DNA of 64,000 bases from Flavobacteriia bacterium (GCA_019455045.1 JACFND010000007.1:1-64000), one strand, 5' to 3'. Positions 17,737-26,959 are shown, counted from the stretch's first letter. The notes: a model not told the origin generated them from the sequence alone. Made by a program: numbers and translations.

Positions 17737-18495
17737 ATGTTAAAAGTTAAAAACTTACACGCTCAGATAGAAGACGGAACAGAGATACTGAAAGGTGTGG
17801 ATTTGGAAATCAAACCGGGTGAGATTCATGCGATCATGGGTCCGAACGGTTCGGGCAAATCAACACTTTCTGCAGTGGTTGCCGGAAAAGAAGATTATGA
17901 AGTAACCGAAGGTGAAATCGAGTTTTACGGCGAGGATCTGCTCGATATGGAAGCTTATGAAAGAGCACAGAAAGGCATCTTTTTGTCATTCCAGTATCCG
18001 GTTGAAATTCCGGGTGTTTCGGTGACCAACTTTATCAGAAATGCAATCAACGAAGGCAGGAAGTCAAGAGGCGAAGACGAAATGAAAGGAGCAGAAATGC
18101 TGAAAAAAGTTCGTGAAAATGCAGACAAACTCAATATCAGAAAAGAATTTCTGAACCGTTCGCTCAACGAAGGTTTTTCGGGCGGTGAAAAGAAAAGAAA
18201 CGAAATCTTCCAGATGCTGATGCTGAATCCGAAACTCGCCATCCTTGACGAAACCGACTCGGGTCTTGACATTGACGCACTGAGAATCGTTGCGGATGGT
18301 GTGAACGAATTCAAAAGAGACGACAATGCAGTGCTGGTGATTACCCACTATCAGCGTCTTCTCGAATACATCGTTCCGGATTATGTGCATGTGCTTTATG
18401 ACGGTAAAATCATAAAATCGGGCGGAAAAGAACTGGCGCTCGAACTTGAAGAAAGAGGTTACGACTGGGTGATTGAAGAAGCAGCCGGTGTGTAA
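17737..18495 (+). CDS. sufC: Fe-S cluster assembly ATPase SufC
   Basis: 252 residues, full length. This is an ABC-type ATPase with Walker A (MGPNGSGKSTLSAVVAGKED), a Q-loop (SFQYPVEIPGV), the SufC-type signature (EGFSGGEKKRNEIFQMLML) and Walker B (LAILDETDSGLDIDALRIVA). It powers conformational change of the SufBCD scaffold. It lies between sufB and sufD, with 17 bp to sufD. Confidence 0.97.
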   Translation: MLKVKNLHAQIEDGTEILKGVDLEIKPGEIHAIMGPNGSGKSTLSAVVAGKEDYEVTEGEIEFYGEDLLDMEAYERAQKGIFLSFQYPVEIPGVSVTNFIRNAINEGRKSRGEDEMKGAEMLKKVRENADKLNIRKEFLNRSLNEGFSGGEKKRNEIFQMLMLNPKLAILDETDSGLDIDALRIVADGVNEFKRDDNAVLVITHYQRLLEYIVPDYVHVLYDGKIIKSGGKELALELEERGYDWVIEEAAGV

Positions 18496-18512
18496 TTTTT
18501 AAAATTTGAAAA

Positions 18513-19829
18513 ATGAATGAATTAAAAGATAATTTGGTGGCCAGACATCTGGTGCTGAAAGAAAAATATTCAAAAGTCAAATGGATGAACGGTGTGCGTG
18601 AGCAGGCGATTGAGACATTTGACAAAGTCGGATTTCCAAAGAGGAAAGACGAAGAATGGCGTTTTACCAATCTTGCACCGCTTTTGAAATCAGATTACAA
18701 ACTTTTTCCCGAACCTTCTGAAGCTCAGGTGGGTGCAAAAGAATTGGAAAAATACTTTGTAAACAATATCGATTCGTACAACATCGTGTTTATCAACGGA
18801 GTGTACAACAGCTTTCTGTCGTCGAGTACACACGAAGAAGCAGATATTTGTGTGCTATCCTGCGCGATGGAAAAAATGGTTCATCAGCCGGTGATTGAGA
18901 ATTTTTACAACAAAATCGCACCGAAAGATGAAAGTTTTACTGCGCTCAACACAGCGTTTTCAAACGACGGCGCCTATATCTATGTACCCGACAAAACCAT
19001 ACTTTCAAAACCGATACAGCTGATGTTCTTTTCGACCGCAAAGGAAGAAGAAGTGATGTATCATCCGAGAAATCTGATTGTGATCGGCAGCAATTCGCAT
19101 GCGCAGATCATTGAAAGACATCAGACGCTGAACAGCAAAGCGAATCTGACCAATTCGGTAACCGAAATTTCGGTTGGAAAAAATTCTGAATTGGATTATT
19201 ACAAAATCCAGAATGATACCACCGAAGCTTCGCTGATCGACAATACCTACATTTCGCAGGAAAGAGACAGTGTGGCTTCTGTTCATACTTTTTCGTTTGG
19301 CGGAAAGTTGACCCGAAACAATCTGAATTTTGTTCAAAACGCTGAAAACAGCAACTCGATTTTGAACGGAATCACCATTATTTCAGGTGATCAGCATGTG
19401 GATCATCACACGCTGGTCGAGCACAATGCACCGCATTGCGACAGTCACGAACTTTACAAGGGAATTTATGACGACAATGCGCACGGTGTTTTCAACGGAA
19501 AAATCTATGTGCACAAAGACGCTCAGAAACTGAATTCATTTCAGCAAAACAACAATGTGCTGCTGAGCGACAAAGCAGAGATCGACACCAAACCGCAGCT
19601 TGAAATTTTTGCGGACGATGTGAAATGTTCGCACGGCTGTACAGTCGGCCAGCTCGATAAAGATGCAATGTTTTATCTTCAGCAGAGAGGAATTCCGAAA
19701 GCAGAAGCAAAAGCACTGCTGCTGTATGCATTTGCTGCCGAAGTGCTTGAACATGTTCAGATTCCTCAGATCAAGGCAAGAATCACCGGTCTGATCGCTT
19801 CAAAACTGAATGTGAATATGGAGTTCTGA
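18513..19829 (+). CDS. sufD: Fe-S cluster assembly protein SufD
   Basis: 438 residues, paralogous to SufB and its partner in the SufBC2D scaffold. The C-terminal core has DDVKCSHGCTVGQLDKDAMF, containing the His equivalent to E. coli SufD H360, and FYLQQRGIPKAEAKALLLYA. The N-terminal domain (EEWRFTNLAPLLKSDYKLFP) is typical. It ends the suf run in this window; no sufS or sufE follows, and a terminator is present 32 bp downstream. Confidence 0.96.
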   Translation: MNELKDNLVARHLVLKEKYSKVKWMNGVREQAIETFDKVGFPKRKDEEWRFTNLAPLLKSDYKLFPEPSEAQVGAKELEKYFVNNIDSYNIVFINGVYNSFLSSSTHEEADICVLSCAMEKMVHQPVIENFYNKIAPKDESFTALNTAFSNDGAYIYVPDKTILSKPIQLMFFSTAKEEEVMYHPRNLIVIGSNSHAQIIERHQTLNSKANLTNSVTEISVGKNSELDYYKIQNDTTEASLIDNTYISQERDSVASVHTFSFGGKLTRNNLNFVQNAENSNSILNGITIISGDQHVDHHTLVEHNAPHCDSHELYKGIYDDNAHGVFNGKIYVHKDAQKLNSFQQNNNVLLSDKAEIDTKPQLEIFADDVKCSHGCTVGQLDKDAMFYLQQRGIPKAEAKALLLYAFAAEVLEHVQIPQIKARITGLIASKLNVNMEF

Positions 19830-19860
19830 TTTTAGAAAATCAGTTTTTTAAAATAAATTG

Positions 19861-19898
19861 AATGAGGGCTTTCTAAAACGGAGTCCTCATTTTTTTTG
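19861..19898 (+). terminator. Terminator after sufD
   Basis: AATGAGGGCT (19861-19870) pairs imperfectly with AGTCCTCATT (19882-19891), and eight T follow. Confidence 0.7.
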
Positions 19899-19929
19899 AA
19901 GCGAATATTTTGTATTTTTATTGATTGTA

Positions 19930-20571
19930 ATGATGATTATGGAATTGAAAAAAATGCTTTCTGAAGTTTACGGCGGTATATTTGAAAAAGAGCTGATCGA
20001 TGAAATCTCTGAGGCCGGACAGCTGATTGAATTTGAAGAGAATGATGTGCTGATTGATTTCGGCCGTTATATAAAAGGAATTCCGCTGCTGCTCAAAGGT
20101 GCGATCAAAATCATGAGAGAAGATTTTGACGAAGGTGAACTGCTGCTCTATTTTCTCGAAAAAGGAGATACCTGCGCGATGACAATGGCCTGCTGCGTGG
20201 ACGACAAACGAAGCGAGATTCGTGCAATTGCGGAAAACAAAGGAAGCGCAATCCTGATTCCGATCGGGAAAATGGAAGACTGGATGGGAAAATACAAAAG
20301 TTGGCGTGCATTTGTTCTTCAGTCTTACAACAGCCGTTTCAATGAGCTGCTTTCGACCATCGACAACATTGCATTCAAACACATGGACGAGCGGTTGGAA
20401 AATTATCTGAACGAAAAATCAAAAATCAACAAATCAAAAATCATCAACCAGACCCATCAGGAAATCGCTTATGAACTGAACAGTTCGCGGGTGGTGATTT
20501 CAAGACTGCTCAAAGTGATGGAAAACGAAGGCAAAATCAGACTGAACCGGAATAATATTGAGCTGCTTTGA
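19930..20571 (+). CDS. Crp/Fnr-family regulator with conserved cysteines
   Basis: 213 residues from the ATG at 19930 (the frame is open to a TTG at 19921; ATG at 19939 is also possible). It has an N-terminal sensor barrel (LIEFEENDVLIDFGRYIKGI, LLKGAIKIMRED) and a C-terminal HTH (HQEIAYELNSSRVVISRLLK). The segment GDTCAMTMACCVDDKR places Cys82, Cys88 and Cys89 in the barrel, a feature of a Bacteroidota Crp/Fnr subgroup. These could sense redox state, sulfur species or bind a cluster; this is inference. It follows the suf operon on the same strand beyond a terminator, so an independent promoter is expected. Confidence 0.85.
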   Translation: MMIMELKKMLSEVYGGIFEKELIDEISEAGQLIEFEENDVLIDFGRYIKGIPLLLKGAIKIMREDFDEGELLLYFLEKGDTCAMTMACCVDDKRSEIRAIAENKGSAILIPIGKMEDWMGKYKSWRAFVLQSYNSRFNELLSTIDNIAFKHMDERLENYLNEKSKINKSKIINQTHQEIAYELNSSRVVISRLLKVMENEGKIRLNRNNIELL

Positions 20572-20573
20572 TG

Positions 20574-20704
20574 TTGGATGTCGGACACGAAGTGTGGGAT
20601 GTTCATGCTGAATATGATGGAAGTGGATTTAGGATGTTTTTTTACATTATAAAATATACATTCAAAAAGTCTCACATCTCAAAGTATAATTTCTCACGTC
20701 TATT
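20574..20704. repeat. Two heptad-repeat patches after the Crp/Fnr gene
   Basis: Units of 7 bp follow the stop codon: TTGGATG, TCGGACA, CGAAGTG, TGGGATG and TTCATGC (20574-20608). A second patch at 20670-20704 starts TCTCACA, TCTCAAA. The rest of the 253-bp gap to 20825 has no gene. Confidence 0.5.
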
Positions 20705-20824
20705 GCGGGATGATGGAAGTCAAAAATGATCAACACTAATCAGGAAAGTTCATGTCTTTAAATTAATTTCTACATGACTCTTATCTGTGGATTTCTGTGT
20801 CATCTGTGAGAAAAAATCGTAAAA

Positions 20825-21058
20825 TCAATTCAAATTCACTTTCGAACTGATTGTCTTTTTAAATGTTTCAAGATCATCATCCAGTTCTTCAACCGTTTTT
20901 GGAAGGATGTATTCGGCAATGATTTTTTCGTCTTTGTCCAGAAACAACAGCTGTTTTTCATCTCCGTCAATCATATTTCTGAACAGATCCCACATGGAAA
21001 CACCGTTGTTTTTGAGCATTTCAAAAAACTGATCCGCCTTGATTTGGATGGTTTTCAT
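20825..21058 (-). CDS. Small acidic hypothetical protein downstream of trpS
   Basis: 77 residues: MKTIQIKADQFFEMLKNNGV, then NMIDGDEKQLLFLDKDEKII and a helical acidic tail. No signal peptide or membrane segment. It starts 3 bp after the trpS stop codon, so it is very likely in the same transcript. I do not recognise the family; a small cytosolic protein is all that can be said. Confidence 0.6.
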   Translation of the reverse strand: MKTIQIKADQFFEMLKNNGVSMWDLFRNMIDGDEKQLLFLDKDEKIIAEYILPKTVEELDDDLETFKKTISSKVNLN

Positions 21059-21061
21059 TTT

Positions 21062-22039
21062 CTATCTGGTTTTCAGACCCAGTTTTTTTCTGACTCTTTT
21101 GAGCACATCATTGCCCACATCTGCGGCGCGTTGCGCACCAATTTCGAGATAATTGTCCAAAACGGTTTTGTCGAGCAGCAGTTCGTCAAACTTTTTTCTT
21201 GCATCCGAATAATTCTCAAGCAGCACTTCAAACAGCGCAGTTTTTGCATGACCGTATCCGTAACCGCCTTTCAGATAATTCTTCCTCATTTCTTCAACCT
21301 GAGCCGGTTCTGCAACCAGTTTGTAAAGCGCAAACACATTGTCGGTTTCGGGATCTTTCGGGTCTTCAAGCGGTGTGCTGTCGGTCTGAATTGACATCAC
21401 CTGTTTTTTCAGCTCTTTTTCGGGCAGAAATATATTGATGAAATTATTTCTTGATTTGCTCATTTTATTTCCGTCCGTTCCGGGAACGATCATCACATCC
21501 TCGCTGATTTTTGCCTGCGGAAGCACAAAGGTCTCTCCCATCTGATGATTGAATTTATCGGCCACATCTCTGGTGATTTCCAGATGCTGCAACTGATCTT
21601 TTCCGACCGGAACAATCTCTGCATCGTACATCAATATATCTGCAGCCATCAAAATCGGATAAGTGAACAGTCCGGCGTTGACATCAGAAATGTATTCCTG
21701 TTTGTCTTTGAAAGAATGCGCAAGTGTCAGCCGCTGGAACGGAAAAAAGTTGAGCAGATACCAGGTCAGTTCGGTCACCTGAGGAACATCGGACTGACGG
21801 TAAAAAACCGCTTTGTTGGTATCCAGACCAAGCGAAATCCATGTGGCAGCCACTTCATAAGTATTTTGTTTCAGCAGTTCCGCATCCTTGATCTGTGTCA
21901 GCGCATGCAGATCTGCAATGAAAATAAATGATTTCTCATCCGACGAATTTGCAAGATCGATTGCAGGTGAAATCGCACCCAATATATTTCCCAAATGCGG
22001 TGTGCCGGTGGCCTGAACGCCTGTAAGTACTCTTGGCAT
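21062..22039 (-). CDS. trpS: Tryptophan--tRNA ligase
   Basis: 325 residues, the usual bacterial TrpRS length. This is a class I synthetase charging tRNA-Trp. The HIGH-type motif is TGTPHLGNILGA (residues 11-22), the KMSKS motif is GNKMSKSRNNFINIFL, and the specific region GKDQLQHLEITRDVADKFNH lies between. The C-terminal helical domain is complete (FDELLLDKTVLDNYLEIGAQ). It starts with MPRVLTGVQATG, as expected for the family. Confidence 0.97.
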   Translation of the reverse strand: MPRVLTGVQATGTPHLGNILGAISPAIDLANSSDEKSFIFIADLHALTQIKDAELLKQNTYEVAATWISLGLDTNKAVFYRQSDVPQVTELTWYLLNFFPFQRLTLAHSFKDKQEYISDVNAGLFTYPILMAADILMYDAEIVPVGKDQLQHLEITRDVADKFNHQMGETFVLPQAKISEDVMIVPGTDGNKMSKSRNNFINIFLPEKELKKQVMSIQTDSTPLEDPKDPETDNVFALYKLVAEPAQVEEMRKNYLKGGYGYGHAKTALFEVLLENYSDARKKFDELLLDKTVLDNYLEIGAQRAADVGNDVLKRVRKKLGLKTR

Positions 22040-22049
22040 AACTTTAAAA

Positions 22050-22084
22050 GTTAGAGGTTAGAAGTCAGAATTTAGAAGTCTGAA
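22050..22084. repeat. Heptad repeat (GTTAGAA-type), five perfect-length units
   Basis: GTTAGAG, GTTAGAA, GTCAGAA, TTTAGAA and GTCTGAA follow one another without gaps. They lie between the stop of the DUF3817 gene and the start of trpS. Confidence 0.65.
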
Positions 22085-22102
22085 TTACTAAATTAAGACC
22101 AA

Positions 22103-22417
22103 TTATTCTTCGTTCAATTTTTGTGCTTCAAAATTATTGATTTTCCTGTGAACAAACCAGGTGAAAAACGGAATTATCCCATAAAGTATGACGATTGAAA
22201 ATTCTTTTGCGTCCCATCTGTAATAATCTCTGACCTTAAAAGCAAGATACACATAGGCCATAAAGAAGACGCCGTGCAGCATTCCGAACGGTCTGATCAG
22301 CGAATCATTGCCAAAACCGTATTTCATCGGCATTGCAATTAAAAAAAGCAGTACACAGCCGATGATTTCCAGAATGCATACGATATCAAATATTTTGTTT
22401 AATTTTTCCTGATTCAT
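22103..22417 (-). CDS. DUF3817 domain membrane protein
   Basis: 104 residues with three membrane segments (IFDIVCILEIIGCVLLFLIA, FGMLHGVFFMAYVYLAF, FSIVILYGIIPFFTWFV). The motif P-x-x-x-LHG-x-x-F-x-x-Y and a C-terminal charged tail are typical of DUF3817. It is an inner-membrane protein of unknown function, standing between trpS and lspA on the same strand. Confidence 0.85.
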   Translation of the reverse strand: MNQEKLNKIFDIVCILEIIGCVLLFLIAMPMKYGFGNDSLIRPFGMLHGVFFMAYVYLAFKVRDYYRWDAKEFSIVILYGIIPFFTWFVHRKINNFEAQKLNEE

Positions 22418-22492
22418 TTTTGATTAATTTCGGCCAAAGATAAAGGGCTTTGGGTGAACCGGCAAATCGGAAACCCTTTAAAAATGTTAAAA

Positions 22493-22524
22493 AAATGCCG
22501 TTACTGACATCAGCACCGGCATTT
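22493..22524 (-). terminator. Terminator after lspA
   Basis: AAATGCCG (22493-22500) pairs with CGGCATTT (22517-22524). Read on the minus strand the hairpin is followed by a run of T, just downstream of the lspA stop. Confidence 0.7.
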
Positions 22525-22545
22525 ATTCCATATTGATTATTTAAA

Positions 22546-23151
22546 TTATCCGAAGATATTTTTTCTGAAGATTAAAATGGTGGCACCGCCGACAGTGATT
22601 GAAGCATCCGCCACATTGAAAATGTATGAGAAAAATTCCTTTCCGCCGATCAGCGGCACCCAGTCGGGCCAGTCAAACAACGGAAAATAGAACATATCGA
22701 CCACACAGCCTTTCAGAAAACCTGAATATCCATTGAAATCAGCTTTTGAAATTCCGTCATAACCGACCCAGCCCGATATTTCGGGATTCCAGGTCAGTCC
22801 GGTATCGAAAATCATTCCGTAGAAAAGACTGTCGATCAGATTTCCGATTGCACCGGCAAGTACCAGCGCCATTCCGATTTTGAAGTAATAATTGTTGTGT
22901 GCTTTGACATGTTTCCAGATGTACCAGATGATCCCTCCGATCAGAAAAATCCTGAGTACCGAAAGACCCATTTTTCCTGCCAGACCGCCAAATTCTGCAC
23001 CGTAGGCCATACCCGGGTTTTCAACAAATTTCAACTGAAACCAACTGAAAACTTCAACTCCTTCACCGAGATAGAAGTGTGTTTTGACATAAAATTTTAC
23101 AAGCTGATCCAAAATCAAAATCAGCAGTACGATCAATCCAATTTTTTTCAA
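22546..23151 (-). CDS. lspA: Lipoprotein signal peptidase (signal peptidase II)
   Basis: 201 residues, slightly longer than proteobacterial LspA because of an inserted loop, as usual in Bacteroidota. It cleaves prolipoprotein signal peptides in the inner membrane. The two catalytic Asp motifs are visible: LAGAIGNLIDSLFYG and FNVADASITVGGATI. Four membrane segments are apparent, beginning with the N-terminal IGLIVLLILILDQLVKFYV. The many lipobox proteins in this window are its substrates. It sits in the ileS-traR-lspA operon. Confidence 0.95.
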   Translation of the reverse strand: MKKIGLIVLLILILDQLVKFYVKTHFYLGEGVEVFSWFQLKFVENPGMAYGAEFGGLAGKMGLSVLRIFLIGGIIWYIWKHVKAHNNYYFKIGMALVLAGAIGNLIDSLFYGMIFDTGLTWNPEISGWVGYDGISKADFNGYSGFLKGCVVDMFYFPLFDWPDWVPLIGGKEFFSYIFNVADASITVGGATILIFRKNIFG

Positions 23152-23160
23152 AACGGCTGT

Positions 23161-23547
23161 TTATCGTTGCATGTTTTTGGCTTCGATGCTCAGTGTAGCG
23201 TGCGGAACAAGCTTCAGTCTTTCTTTGTCGATCAGCTTTCCGGTCACTCTGCAGATGCCGTAGGTTTTATTTTCGATTCGGATCAGTGCATTTTTCAGAT
23301 CCCGAATGAATTTCTCCTGACGGGCTGCCAATTGCGCATTCTGTTCTTTACTCATGGTTTCCGATCCTTCTTCAAACGCCTTGAAGGTCGGTGAAGTATC
23401 GTCGGTTCCATTGTCCAAACCGGCCATGAATGTTTCTTTGATCAATTCATAGTCTCTTTCTGCTTTGGCAAGTTTCTCAAGAATGATCTGTCTGAATTCC
23501 TCCAGCTCAGCATCGGTGTATCGTGTTTTTTCTTCTGTTGCTGCCAT
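23161..23547 (-). CDS. TraR/DksA-family protein with a degenerate zinc finger
   Basis: 128 residues. A helical coiled-coil N-terminus (TDAELEEFRQIILEKLAKAE) precedes the DksA-like C-terminal region TYGICRVTGKLIDKERLKLV and PHATLSIEAK. Canonical DksA/TraR has four cysteines; only one remains in this region, so zinc binding is probably lost, as is common for the homologues linked to ileS and lspA in Bacteroidota. It may bind the RNA polymerase secondary channel. The gene lies 4 bp from ileS and 9 bp from lspA. Confidence 0.85.
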   Translation of the reverse strand: MAATEEKTRYTDAELEEFRQIILEKLAKAERDYELIKETFMAGLDNGTDDTSPTFKAFEEGSETMSKEQNAQLAARQEKFIRDLKNALIRIENKTYGICRVTGKLIDKERLKLVPHATLSIEAKNMQR

Positions 23548-23551
23548 AGTT

Positions 23552-26500
23552 TCAAATTTTTGAAATCGAAATTTCGGTTATTAAATCATTTATCTCTATT
23601 TCCGTTCCGCCTGCCGGCTCGTCCTGAAAGACAATTTTATCGGCGAGCGTTTCAGAGCAAATATAATCTTTATTTTGATTAATTGCTATTTCGAGTTCTT
23701 TATCGTTTTTAACAATTAATTCAATACGGTCGGTGAGTTCAAAACCGCTGTCCTTTCTCAGATTCTGAATTCTGTTCACCAGTTCTCTTGCCAAACCTTC
23801 GGAAATCAGTTCGTCATTGAGCGTCATATCGAGCGCAACCGTCAAGCTTCCGTTCGATGCAACCGTCCAGCCGGGAATGTCTTTGATGGTGATTTCAAAA
23901 TCTTCAATTTCCAAATCCAAAGTTTTGTCACTCAGATCAAGACTGATCTTTCCTTCGGTCTCCAATCTGACAATATCGTCATTGGTCATTTTTGCAGTCG
24001 CCTGCGAAATTGATTTCATTTCGCTTCCGTATTTCGGACCGAGCGTTTTGAAATTCGGTTTGATGCTTTTCACCAGCAGATCGGCTGCCTGTTCGTTTGA
24101 AAGCAGTTCGATCTCTTTGACATTCACTTCCTGTTTAAGCAGTTCTGCCACCGATTCGAGTCTTGTCTTCATCTGATCATCCAAAACCGGAATGATTACC
24201 TTCTGCAACGGCTGACGGACTTTGATCGCAGCTCCTTTTCTCAGCGAAAGTATCATGCTGGTCGCGGTCTGTGCCAATTGGGTTCTGATTTCAAGTTCAG
24301 AATCGATCAGGCTTTCATTTGCCTTTGGATAATCAGCCAGATGAACCGATTCAAGCGAAGATTTCTGACTGACCGCGTTCAAATCCTTATAAAGTCTGTC
24401 CATAAAGAAAGGCGCGATCGGTGCAGAAATGATTGCAATTTTTTCAAGCACCGTATACAGCGTCTGATAAGCAGAAATTTTGTCAGTGGTATAATCTCCT
24501 TTCCAAAATCTTCTTCTGCTCAGTCTGACATGCCAGTTGCTCAGATTGTCGATTACAAACTCCTGGATTGCTCTTGCGGCACGGGTAGGTTCGTAATCGG
24601 TATAATATTCGTCAACTTTTTTGATCAGTGTATTTAATTCAGACAATATCCATCTGTCCAGCTCGGTTCGCTGTGCGTACGGAACTTCAGCTTCTTCATA
24701 TCTGAAATTGTCAACATTTGCATAGAGCGCAAAGAATGAATAGGTGTTGTACAAAGTTCCGAAAAATTTCTTCTGAACTTCAAATACGCCTTCCACATCA
24801 AATTTCAGATTTTCCCAGGGCTGAGCATTTGAAATCATGTACCAGCGGGTTGCATCCGGACCGTAGGCAGCAAGGGTTTCAAACGGATCAACCGCATTGC
24901 CCAAACGTTTTGACATCTTCTGTCCGTTTTTGTCGAGCACCAGACCGTTTGACACCACATTCTTATAAGCAACACTGTCAAAAACCAGCGTTCCGATTGC
25001 ATGCAGCGTATAGAACCAGCCTCTAGTCTGATCGACTCCTTCCGCTATAAAATCAGCCGGATATTTTGAACCCGAATCAATCCATTCTTTGTTTTCAAAC
25101 GGATAATGGAATTGGGCATAAGGCATAGAACCCGAATCAAACCAGACATCAATCAGATCAGATTCTCTTTTCATCGGTTTGCCGCTGTCTGAAACCAAAA
25201 TGATTTCATCGACTATATTTTTATGCAAATCAACTTTTGAATAATTTTCCTCTGACATATCGCCGGCAGAAAATCCTTCAAACGGATTGGTTTTCATCAG
25301 TCCGGCATTGATCGACTTGCTGATTTCGTTCATCAGTTCTTCGACCGAACCGATGATGATTTCTTCTGTTTTGTCTTCTGTTCTCCAGATCGGCAATGGA
25401 ATTCCCCAATATCTCGATCTCGAAAGATTCCAGTCGTTTGCATTTTCAAGCCAGTTTCCAAAACGGCCTTCACCGGTTGCTTTTGGTTTCCAGTTGATGG
25501 TTTTGTTCAGTTCGACCATACGGTCACGAACCGAAGTCATTTTGATAAACCATGAATCCAGCGGATAATAAAGGATCGGTTTGTCGGTCCTCCAGCAGTG
25601 CGGATAAGAGTGTCTGTATTTTTCAACCTTAAAGGCTTTGTTGTCTTCTTTCAGCTGAATTGCAATTTCGACATCGACCGAGCGTTCGGGTGCGGTGCCG
25701 TCGTCGTAATATTCATTTTTTACATATTTTCCGCCAAAACCGGCCGGCAGACTATTGATAAATTTCCCCTGCAGATTGACCAGCGGAATCGGATTTCCGT
25801 GTTTGTCCAAAACCAGCATCGGCGGTATTCCGTGATTTTTTGCAACACGCGCGTCATCGGCTCCAAAAGTCGGCGCACTGTGTACGATTCCGGTTCCGTC
25901 TTCTGTGGTTACAAAATCATCATCGACCACCTGAAAAGCTTTGTCAGCATCTTCATAAGGCAATGCCCATTTCAGCAGCTGTTCATATCTGATTCCGACC
26001 AGTTCTTTTCCGTTGATCGTTTTTAAAATTCTGTATGGAAACTTTTTGTCGCCTTCTTTAAAATTTTCAAAATCGGCAGCTTCTTCGGTTTCGAAATAAT
26101 TTTTTCCAAAAACTGAATTCAGCAGCGGTTTTCCGAGAATCACAGTTTGAGGTCTGAAAGTATATTGGTTAAATGTTTCAACAATCACATAATCGATTTT
26201 CGGACCGACGATCAAAGAAGTATTTGACGGCAGCGTCCAAGGTGTAGTCGTCCAGGCAAGGAAATAAACATCTCCTTCCAAATCTTTGAGCAGTTCGGAT
26301 GATTCTTTGACCGCTTTGAATTGAGCCACAACCGTGGTATCCGAAACTTCGCGATAAGTGCCGGGCATGTTCAGTTCGTGTGACGAAAGACCGGTTCCCG
26401 CTTTTGGCGAATACGGCTGAATGGTATAACCTTTATATAATAATCCTTTGTTGTAAATCTGTTTGAGCAGCCACCAGACCGACTCCATATATTTGGGTTC

Positions 26501-26959
26501 GTAAGTGATGTACGGATCTTTCAAATCCACCCAATAACCCATTTTTTCGGTCAGATTGTTCCAGATATCGGTATAGCGCATCACCGCCTGACGGCATGCC
26601 TGATTGTATTCTTCAACAGAAATTTTCTTTCCGATGTCTTCTTTTGTAATTCCGAGTTCTTTTTCAACACCGAGTTCAACCGGCAGTCCGTGGGTATCCC
26701 AGCCTGCCTTTCTGTGAACCTGTTTTCCTTTCAGTGTCTGATAACGGCAAAAGATATCTTTGATCGTCCTTGCCATTACGTGGTGGATGCCGGGCATTCC
26801 GTTTGCAGAAGGCGGTCCTTCATAAAAAACAAAATTCTGATGGCCTTCTCTAGTGCTTACACTTTTTTCAAATACACTGTTCTGTTTCCAGTCGGTCAAA
26901 ACTTCATCAGCCAGACCGACCAGATTTAAATTTTTATATTCTCTGAATTTACTGCTCAT
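23552..26959 (-). CDS. ileS: Isoleucine--tRNA ligase, type 2 (IleRS2-like)
   Basis: 1135 residues, longer than type 1 bacterial IleRS (about 930-940). This class I synthetase charges tRNA-Ile. The N-terminal signature reads GPPSANGMPGIHH, so the HIGH motif is replaced by G57-I-H-H60. The second motif is KMSKR (681-685; DKNGQKMSKRLGNAVDPFET). The CP1 editing domain region contains TTTPWTLPSNTSL. The C-terminal anticodon-binding part is of the eukaryote-like type. First gene of ileS-traR-lspA. The minus strand has TATCTTCG at 27029-27036, a possible -7 box. The GxHH form is known from mupirocin hyper-resistant IleRS2 enzymes. Confidence 0.96.
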   Translation of the reverse strand: MSSKFREYKNLNLVGLADEVLTDWKQNSVFEKSVSTREGHQNFVFYEGPPSANGMPGIHHVMARTIKDIFCRYQTLKGKQVHRKAGWDTHGLPVELGVEKELGITKEDIGKKISVEEYNQACRQAVMRYTDIWNNLTEKMGYWVDLKDPYITYEPKYMESVWWLLKQIYNKGLLYKGYTIQPYSPKAGTGLSSHELNMPGTYREVSDTTVVAQFKAVKESSELLKDLEGDVYFLAWTTTPWTLPSNTSLIVGPKIDYVIVETFNQYTFRPQTVILGKPLLNSVFGKNYFETEEAADFENFKEGDKKFPYRILKTINGKELVGIRYEQLLKWALPYEDADKAFQVVDDDFVTTEDGTGIVHSAPTFGADDARVAKNHGIPPMLVLDKHGNPIPLVNLQGKFINSLPAGFGGKYVKNEYYDDGTAPERSVDVEIAIQLKEDNKAFKVEKYRHSYPHCWRTDKPILYYPLDSWFIKMTSVRDRMVELNKTINWKPKATGEGRFGNWLENANDWNLSRSRYWGIPLPIWRTEDKTEEIIIGSVEELMNEISKSINAGLMKTNPFEGFSAGDMSEENYSKVDLHKNIVDEIILVSDSGKPMKRESDLIDVWFDSGSMPYAQFHYPFENKEWIDSGSKYPADFIAEGVDQTRGWFYTLHAIGTLVFDSVAYKNVVSNGLVLDKNGQKMSKRLGNAVDPFETLAAYGPDATRWYMISNAQPWENLKFDVEGVFEVQKKFFGTLYNTYSFFALYANVDNFRYEEAEVPYAQRTELDRWILSELNTLIKKVDEYYTDYEPTRAARAIQEFVIDNLSNWHVRLSRRRFWKGDYTTDKISAYQTLYTVLEKIAIISAPIAPFFMDRLYKDLNAVSQKSSLESVHLADYPKANESLIDSELEIRTQLAQTATSMILSLRKGAAIKVRQPLQKVIIPVLDDQMKTRLESVAELLKQEVNVKEIELLSNEQAADLLVKSIKPNFKTLGPKYGSEMKSISQATAKMTNDDIVRLETEGKISLDLSDKTLDLEIEDFEITIKDIPGWTVASNGSLTVALDMTLNDELISEGLARELVNRIQNLRKDSGFELTDRIELIVKNDKELEIAINQNKDYICSETLADKIVFQDEPAGGTEIEINDLITEISISKI

